Shown here piece after piece: positions 59,091 through 64,000 of a stretch of 64,000 nt of DNA. Origin of the DNA: Labilibaculum sp. (lineage in GTDB: Bacteria > Bacteroidota > Bacteroidia > Bacteroidales > Marinifilaceae); contig NZ_OY761461.1 of the NCBI RefSeq assembly GCF_963664555.1, forward strand, positions 930,001-994,000, written 5' to 3'. The position numbers and the translations under genes are program-made. The notes under the pieces are model-generated. The model had not been told where the DNA came from, searched no databases, and saw only the letters and a list, made by a program, of their open reading frames with translations. The first letter of the stretch is position 1; every line of letters begins with the position of its first letter.

Positions 59091-61031
59091 ATGATCTCTA
59101 TTAACAATCTTACGGTTGAATTTGGTGGCTTTACCCTTTTTAAGCAAGTAAGTTTTATTGTAAATACTCGCGACCGAATTGGATTGGTTGGGAAGAATGG
59201 TGCAGGAAAATCAACTTTGCTAAAAATATTTGCTGGTTTTCAGGCGCCTACAACGGGAACTGTATCATTACCAAATGAGATTAAAATAGGATACTTACCT
59301 CAGCAGGTAAATCATATCGATGGCAATACCGTGATGGAGGAAGCTTTATCTGCTTTTGAAGAGGTTTTGGGCTTGGAAAAGGAAATTGCTGAAATTAATT
59401 CAGAGATTGCAGAACGAACCGATTACGAATCGGAAGAGTACATGAAGCTGATAGAAAGATTGACGGATAAAAACGACCGCTACCATATGATGGGTGGTGA
59501 AAATATCGAGGCCGAAGCTGAGCGTACTTTACTTGGATTGGGATTTTTAAGAAGCGATTTCATCCGACAGACTACAGAATTTAGCGGAGGATGGAGAATG
59601 CGCGTAGAATTGGCGAAAATTTTGTTGCGTCGTCCGCATGTTTTCCTTCTTGATGAGCCAACAAATCATTTGGATATTGAATCAATTCAGTGGCTGGAGG
59701 ATTTTTTGAAAACTTATCCGGGAGCCGTAGTATTGGTGTCTCATGACCGGGCATTTTTGGATAATATTACCAATAGAACCGTTGAAATTTCTGTTGGTAA
59801 AATATACGATTACAAAGTTCCCTATTCACAATATGTTGTTTTGCACGCAGAGCGTCGCGAACAGCAAATGAAAGCCTACATTAATCAGCAAAAACAAATA
59901 AAAGATACTGAAGACTTTATTGAGCGTTTTCGCTATAAGGCAACAAAATCGGTTCAGGTTCAGTCCCGTATCAAGCAATTGGATAAAATTGACCGTATCG
60001 AGATTGACGAGGAGGATAGCTCGAAACTAAGCCTGAAATTTCCTCCGGCGCCACGATCTGGCGATTTGGTTTGTGAGGTGAAAAATTTGAGCAAAGCATA
60101 TGGTGATCATTTGGTTTTAAATGAGCTTGAATTTGTAATTGAGAGAGGTGAAAAACTTGCTTTTGTGGGTAAGAATGGAGAAGGGAAATCGACACTGGTA
60201 AAAGTCTTGATGGGCGAACTAGAGCATACGGGTACATGTAAGTTGGGACACAATGTAAAGATTGGCTATTTTGCTCAAAATCAGGCTCAGATGTTGAACG
60301 AAAACAAATCGGTATTTGAAACGATTGATGATGTTGCTGTTGGAGATGTTCGAACTAAGATTCGTGATATTTTGGGTGCTTTCATGTTTCGGGGCGAGGA
60401 TATTGATAAAAAAGTGAAGGTTTTATCGGGAGGAGAGCGTTCCCGTTTGGCTATGATTCGTTTGCTTTTGGAACCCGTGAACCTTCTTGTACTCGATGAA
60501 CCTACCAACCATTTGGATATGAGATCGAAAGATGTTTTGAAAGAAGCATTGAATCAATTTGATGGTACGGTAATCGTAGTTTCTCACGATCGTGAATTCT
60601 TGAATGGACTTTCCTCAAAAGTATATGAGTTTACGAATAAGAAGATAAAAGAACATTTGGGAGGAATCTATGATTTTCTGCAAACCAAGAAGATGGATTC
60701 CTTAAAGGAATTGGAAGTGAAGAAAGCTGTTTCTTTAGTTCAGGCAGATGTTGCGCCTTCTGATAACAAGTTGAATTATTTGGAGCGGAAAGAGATGAAT
60801 AAGAAAATCTCTAAAATGGAAAGAGCTGTTTCAAATTCAGAAGATAATATAGCACGCTTCGAAGAACAAATAGCCACAATGGAGGAAATGCTTGCAAATC
60901 CGGAAAAAATGCAGGATCAGTCTCTGTTTGCGAAATATGAGAAAACCAAAAAAGATCTTGAAAAAGAAATGTCTGATTGGGAGAATTTTAATGAAGAATT
61001 GGAGCAGTTGATTGCTGAAAAAGGAGAGTGA
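59091..61031 (+). CDS. ABC-F family ATPase
   Basis: A 646-residue protein with two ATPase domains and no membrane segments. Domain 1: VGKNGAGKSTLLKIF, signature FSGGWRMRVELAKIL, Walker B VFLLDEPTNHLD. Domain 2: VGKNGEGKSTLVKVL, SGGERSRLAMIRL, VLDEPTNHLDM. The interdomain P-site linker, about residues 240-310, is a charged helix pair (YINQQKQIKDTEDFIERF). A C-terminal coiled coil (~545-646: LEVKKAVSLVQ and KNEEM-type heptads) is like that of Uup/ABCF proteins. ABC-F proteins act on ribosomes in translation control or antibiotic protection. Which of these applies cannot be told. It may share a transcript with the downstream DUF418 gene. Confidence 0.93.
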   Translation: MISINNLTVEFGGFTLFKQVSFIVNTRDRIGLVGKNGAGKSTLLKIFAGFQAPTTGTVSLPNEIKIGYLPQQVNHIDGNTVMEEALSAFEEVLGLEKEIAEINSEIAERTDYESEEYMKLIERLTDKNDRYHMMGGENIEAEAERTLLGLGFLRSDFIRQTTEFSGGWRMRVELAKILLRRPHVFLLDEPTNHLDIESIQWLEDFLKTYPGAVVLVSHDRAFLDNITNRTVEISVGKIYDYKVPYSQYVVLHAERREQQMKAYINQQKQIKDTEDFIERFRYKATKSVQVQSRIKQLDKIDRIEIDEEDSSKLSLKFPPAPRSGDLVCEVKNLSKAYGDHLVLNELEFVIERGEKLAFVGKNGEGKSTLVKVLMGELEHTGTCKLGHNVKIGYFAQNQAQMLNENKSVFETIDDVAVGDVRTKIRDILGAFMFRGEDIDKKVKVLSGGERSRLAMIRLLLEPVNLLVLDEPTNHLDMRSKDVLKEALNQFDGTVIVVSHDREFLNGLSSKVYEFTNKKIKEHLGGIYDFLQTKKMDSLKELEVKKAVSLVQADVAPSDNKLNYLERKEMNKKISKMERAVSNSEDNIARFEEQIATMEEMLANPEKMQDQSLFAKYEKTKKDLEKEMSDWENFNEELEQLIAEKGE

Positions 61032-61070
61032 AAAACTATTTTCTTTTATTAAATGATTTGTCTGCCAGGG

Positions 61071-61105
61071 TTTGATTATAAGATAATTAGTATCTTATAA
61101 TCAAA
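61071..61105. promoter_or_regulatory. Perfect 15-bp inverted repeat immediately before the DUF418 gene
   Basis: TTTGATTATAAGATA (61071-61085), spacer ATTAG, TATCTTATAATCAAA (61091-61105). All 15 pairs are complementary. It ends four bases before the ATG at 61110. There is no T tail, so it is not a terminator for the ABC-F gene. It could be an operator or a hairpin that hides the start codon of the next gene. Confidence 0.6.
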
Positions 61106-61109
61106 AAAA

Positions 61110-62351
61110 ATGATGCCAACTACTGCTAAGCCAACTTTGCCCAACGAAAGAATACAATCTCTGGATCTTCTTCGTGGATTTGCTCTGTTAGGAATCTTAT
61201 TAATTAATATCCAGTTATTTGGACTTCCAAATGCCTCTTTTGCCAATCCTTCGGTAATGGGTGATTTGTCAACGCCTGATTATTTCTCTTATTATATTGT
61301 GAATGTATTTGGGGAATTGAAGTTTATGACGATTTTTTCCATCTTATTTGGTGCAGGTATGCTGCTATTTATCAACCGGCTAAATGACAAGGGACTGGAT
61401 GGGGCAAAATTTCATGTCCGACGCATGATTTGGTTATTGTTATTTGGGATGCTGCATGCTTATTTAATTTGGTTTGGAGATATTTTGGTTGCTTATGCCA
61501 TTGTGGGTTTGGTTGCAGTTCTGCTTCGAAAGATGAAGGATAGTTGGAAAATTGTGCTGTGTGCTTTACTGTATCTAATTCCAATGGGATTTTTTTATTT
61601 GGTGGGAAGCTTTTTTGAAAATATGCCACCCGAGATGGCTAAAGAAACTATGGCAGATTTTAGTCCTGGTCCGGAATTATTAACCGCAGAAATTGATTTG
61701 TGTCAAATAGGCAGTTGGTTTGATATTTTCGTGAAAAGGGCTCAATTAAATATGAACTATCAGGTAGGCTCATTTTTTATGCTGTCTTTATGGAGAACAA
61801 CCGGAATAATGTTGCTGGGAATGGTATTGCTAAATAATGGAGTGTTAGTCGCGGCAAAATCGAAACTATTTTATTTTTTGATGGCTTTGACAGGCATTGG
61901 CATAGGAACTTTTTTTGCCAATGAAGGATTTCATCGCATCGTTGAAACCAAATGGGAGATAATTTATTTCTTCAAATACGGCTATCAGTTCAACTATTTT
62001 GGCAGTTTGTTTACCTCCTTAGGTTATATTGGTTTGATTCTTTTGGTTTATCAAATGAAAATTTTGCGTTTTTTCACAAAAGCGTTAGAAGCAGTTGGTC
62101 GAATGGCTTTTACGAACTACCTTTGTCAATCCATAATTTGTTCCATTATTTTTTATAGTTATGGCTTTGGAATGTTTGCACGTTACTCAAGAACAGAATT
62201 ACTGGTTTGGGTTTTGTTGATTTGGATATTTCAATTGATTTCTTCCTCTATCTGGCTGAAATATTATAAAATGGGACCATTTGAATGGTTGTGGCGATAT
62301 TTAACTTACAAGGAAAAGCCACAGTTATCACTGAATGTAAAATACCAATAA
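61110..62351 (+). CDS. DUF418-family membrane protein
   Basis: A 413-residue integral membrane protein with about ten hydrophobic segments. The start RIQSLDLLRGFALLGILLIN is the DUF418 hallmark (RI-x-SLD-x-LRGFALLGI). The membrane core includes FGMLHAYLIWFGDILVAYAI and the C-terminal block has AVGRMAFTNYLCQSIICSII and FGPFEWLWRYLTY-like MGPFEWLWRYLTYK. Family members are of unknown function and are probably acyltransferase-related or transport proteins (weak inference). The gene is preceded by a perfect 15-bp inverted repeat and followed 12 bases later by rlmB. Confidence 0.88.
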   Translation: MMPTTAKPTLPNERIQSLDLLRGFALLGILLINIQLFGLPNASFANPSVMGDLSTPDYFSYYIVNVFGELKFMTIFSILFGAGMLLFINRLNDKGLDGAKFHVRRMIWLLLFGMLHAYLIWFGDILVAYAIVGLVAVLLRKMKDSWKIVLCALLYLIPMGFFYLVGSFFENMPPEMAKETMADFSPGPELLTAEIDLCQIGSWFDIFVKRAQLNMNYQVGSFFMLSLWRTTGIMLLGMVLLNNGVLVAAKSKLFYFLMALTGIGIGTFFANEGFHRIVETKWEIIYFFKYGYQFNYFGSLFTSLGYIGLILLVYQMKILRFFTKALEAVGRMAFTNYLCQSIICSIIFYSYGFGMFARYSRTELLVWVLLIWIFQLISSSIWLKYYKMGPFEWLWRYLTYKEKPQLSLNVKYQ

Positions 62352-62363
62352 GCAAATTAATCG

Positions 62364-63104
62364 ATGGCTAAACAGAAACAGGAGATGTTGTTCGGAATCA
62401 GAGCAACAATGGAAGCAATTAAAAGTGAAAAGGAAATTGAAAAAGTATTGATCAAAACAGGATTAGCAGGTCCTTTGTTTCAAGAATTATTCGATTTAAT
62501 TCGCGAAAAGGGAGTTGAATATCAATTTGTTCCTGTTGAGAAGTTGAATTCTTTGGATCAGCATAATAACCAAGGAGTTGTTGCTTTAATTGTTCCAATT
62601 CCTTATCAGGAAATAGAAGAAATTGTACCTGAACTATTTGCTCAAGGTAAAATACCTCTACTATTGCTTTTAGATGAAATTACAGATGTGCGTAACTTTG
62701 GGGCTATTGCTCGTTCTGCAGAATGTGCTGGTGTACACGCCATTGTAATTCCTTTTAAGAATTCAGCGAAGATTACTCCTGATTCTATTAAAACATCTGC
62801 CGGAGCTTTGTATAACATACCGGTTTGCAGAGTTCAAAATTTAAAGACTCTTGCCCGTTATTTGAAGAAAGAAGGAATTCGAATAATAGCAGCAACCGAA
62901 AAGGCTGAAAAAGTTTATACTGAAGGTGATTTTACATTAGCAACAGCTATTGTAATGGGATCGGAAGATGTTGGTATTGAAGATGCTTTGCTTCGCCTGG
63001 CTGATGAGCAGGTTAAAATTCCAATTGTCGGTTCAATTCAATCATTGAATGTATCTGTTGCAGCATCCTTAATGGTATACGAGGCAGTGAGACAACGAAG
63101 TTAG
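62364..63104 (+). CDS. rlmB: 23S rRNA (guanosine-2'-O-)-methyltransferase RlmB (TrmH/SpoU family)
   Basis: A 246-residue SPOUT enzyme with an N-terminal substrate domain (KQEMLFGIRATMEAIKSE and EKLNSLDQHNNQGVVALI) and a C-terminal SpoU methyltransferase domain. The deep-knot motifs are LDEITDVRNFGAIARSAECA (motif 1, with N and R), IVMGSEDVGIE (motif 2), and IPIVGSIQSLNVSVAASLM (motif 3). It methylates the 2'-O of a guanosine in 23S rRNA (Gm2251 in E. coli). The length is normal. The stop is followed by a terminator at 63129. Transcribed with the DUF418 gene. Confidence 0.94.
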   Translation: MAKQKQEMLFGIRATMEAIKSEKEIEKVLIKTGLAGPLFQELFDLIREKGVEYQFVPVEKLNSLDQHNNQGVVALIVPIPYQEIEEIVPELFAQGKIPLLLLLDEITDVRNFGAIARSAECAGVHAIVIPFKNSAKITPDSIKTSAGALYNIPVCRVQNLKTLARYLKKEGIRIIAATEKAEKVYTEGDFTLATAIVMGSEDVGIEDALLRLADEQVKIPIVGSIQSLNVSVAASLMVYEAVRQRS

Positions 63105-63128
63105 TCTTCTAAAAAAAATATAGATTTG

Positions 63129-63158
63129 AACGCAGGAATTTAGTTTCTGCGTTTTTTT
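63129..63158 (+). terminator. Terminator after rlmB
   Basis: AACGCAG (63129-63135) and CTGCGTT (63147-63153) with an 11-base loop, followed by T7. Confidence 0.85.
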
Positions 63159-63481
63159 ATTAACAATAATAATCAATAGAAGATTTAAATCGTTTTTTAA
63201 TAAAGGTCTATTGAGGAAAATAAATTCTGACCTCGAATAGTCAGTCTGTCTTAAAAAAGAATTACCCGAATCAAACGAATTTGGTCGGGTAATTATCTAT
63301 AGTAATCTTAGGGTTAGAATGCTGTTTGATTCTGACTTCTGAATTTGTCTATCTCCTCTATCTCCTAATTCCCTTGCGTGTTTCAGATTCAGCTCCGCTA
63401 ATTTGCTAAAATTAATTTTGGATTACAAACCTTTTTTAAAAAAAAATAAAAAAAGATATTTCATTGCTTTGGCAGTAAGCT
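63159..63481. other. Intergenic region between rlmB and the FabH-like gene
   Basis: About 320 bases holding a second terminator (63251-63294), T-rich and A-rich runs, and no ORF or consensus promoter. It separates two convergent genes. Confidence 0.5.
63251..63294 (-). terminator. Terminator of the FabH-like gene
   Basis: AATTACCCGA (63260-63269) and TCGGGTAATT (63285-63294) form a perfect stem, followed on the minus strand by TCTTTTTTAA. Confidence 0.75.
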
Positions 63482-64000
63482 TTAAACCTTATAAACAAAA
63501 GCATTAATGTTCATTCCGGCACCAACCGAAGCAAAAACAACGTAATCACCTTCATTTAATTTATGATCGTCTAATTTATCTTTGGCAATTTGATCGTAAA
63601 GAATTGGTACAGTTGCGACTGAATTATTTCCCATTTCTTTAATAATCATAGGCATTATGTTTTCAGGAATGTTTTTTTCCTGATACAATCGGAAGAGTCT
63701 TTTAGCAATGGCCTCATCCATTTTTTCATTCGCCTGATGAATAAGGATTTTTTTGATGTCCTTAATATCCAAGCCTGCTTTATCAATACTTTCTTTTACA
63801 ACGCCTGGAACATTTGTAATTGCATATTCGTAAATTTTACGGCCATACATTTTAATGAAAAGACTATTGCTGTTTCCCTCAAAATCGGCATTGTCCGAAA
63901 TGTCAGCGCGCAAAAAGAAAGCTTCATTAATCGTGTCGGTTCTCATGGCATGAGATAATATTCCCGATGCTTCTTCTGCTTCACATGCTTCCAATATTGC
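63482..64000 (-). CDS. Beta-ketoacyl-ACP synthase III-like protein (partial, N-terminus outside window)
   Basis: The minus-strand frame is open to the right edge; the last ~172 residues are present. They form the C-terminal half of a FabH-like thiolase-fold condensing enzyme. The catalytic His lies in IHQANEKMDEAI and the Asn in KEMGNNSVATVPILYDQI, completing the Cys-His-Asn triad (the Cys is outside). The ending is VVFASVGAGMNINAFVYKV. The edge reads AILEACEAEEASG, as in the FabH segment GA-x-A-x-x-L-E-A. It starts fatty acid or related chain synthesis, or makes a ketoacyl product in a secondary pathway. The exact role needs the missing half and neighbours. Confidence 0.88.
   Translation of the reverse strand, partial: AILEACEAEEASGILSHAMRTDTINEAFFLRADISDNADFEGNSNSLFIKMYGRKIYEYAITNVPGVVKESIDKAGLDIKDIKKILIHQANEKMDEAIAKRLFRLYQEKNIPENIMPMIIKEMGNNSVATVPILYDQIAKDKLDDHKLNEGDYVVFASVGAGMNINAFVYKV

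Overview
The window looks like a chromosomal segment of an AT-rich member of the Bacteroidota, probably class Bacteroidia near the Marinilabiliales/Marinifilaceae (the lower rank is an inference). Four things point there: a giant surface protein with a CHU_C (type IX secretion, type B) sorting end next to a PorP/SprF gene, the DUF6261-like and Bacteroidota-style TetR families, a LytTR two-component pair, and exact matches to the Bacteroidota promoter consensus TTG-N19-TAnnTTTG (for example before tRNA-Ser at 20134-20163 and on the minus strand at 58187-58158). Most starts lack a Shine-Dalgarno sequence, which makes the two strong GGAGG sites at 52799 and 52952 stand out.

1-20 kb: partial smpB, two tandem Yip1-like membrane proteins, miaA, a nicotinamidase-like hydrolase, a LytS/LytTR pair, a lipoprotein, a 1039-residue ABCG-type transporter with a TerB-like N-terminus, a DMT exporter, a DUF6261-like protein, an S9 peptidase lipoprotein, a bcp-recA operon, and a TPR/PD40/double-SPOR protein followed by clpS, nfeD and floA. 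20-26 kb: a tRNA-Ser(GCU) and three identical tRNA-Pro(UGG) genes, sdaA, an M28 peptidase broken by an out-of-frame deletion, a DoxX-like protein and a complete IS3-family element with a likely -1 frameshift and a 5-bp target duplication.

26-34 kb: a TlpA-like thioredoxin, a 700-base gene-poor stretch with a candidate minus-strand small RNA, a TetR regulator, dus, a corrinoid group (cbiZ converging on cobQ plus a P-loop ATPase), an Lrp regulator and an aminopeptidase P. 34-48 kb: a 12.3-kb gene for a 4088-residue secreted Ig-repeat adhesin with three tandem ~370-residue super-repeats, then its PorP/SprF partner; these form a likely type IX secretion and surface-anchoring unit.

48-64 kb: yaaA, a second S9 peptidase, and a 700-base divergent region with three Cys-containing small ORFs: a 23-codon uORF before the peptidase, and a 14-codon leader plus a 44-codon ORF before a MATE efflux gene. 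I regard this region as the most original part of the window. Then come rlmD, a GHL10-like lipoprotein, a SpoIIAA/STAS-like protein divergent from an AAA+ ATPase, an ABC-F protein, a DUF418 membrane protein behind a perfect 15-bp inverted repeat, rlmB and a partial FabH-like synthase. No CRISPR array, rRNA or prophage was seen.
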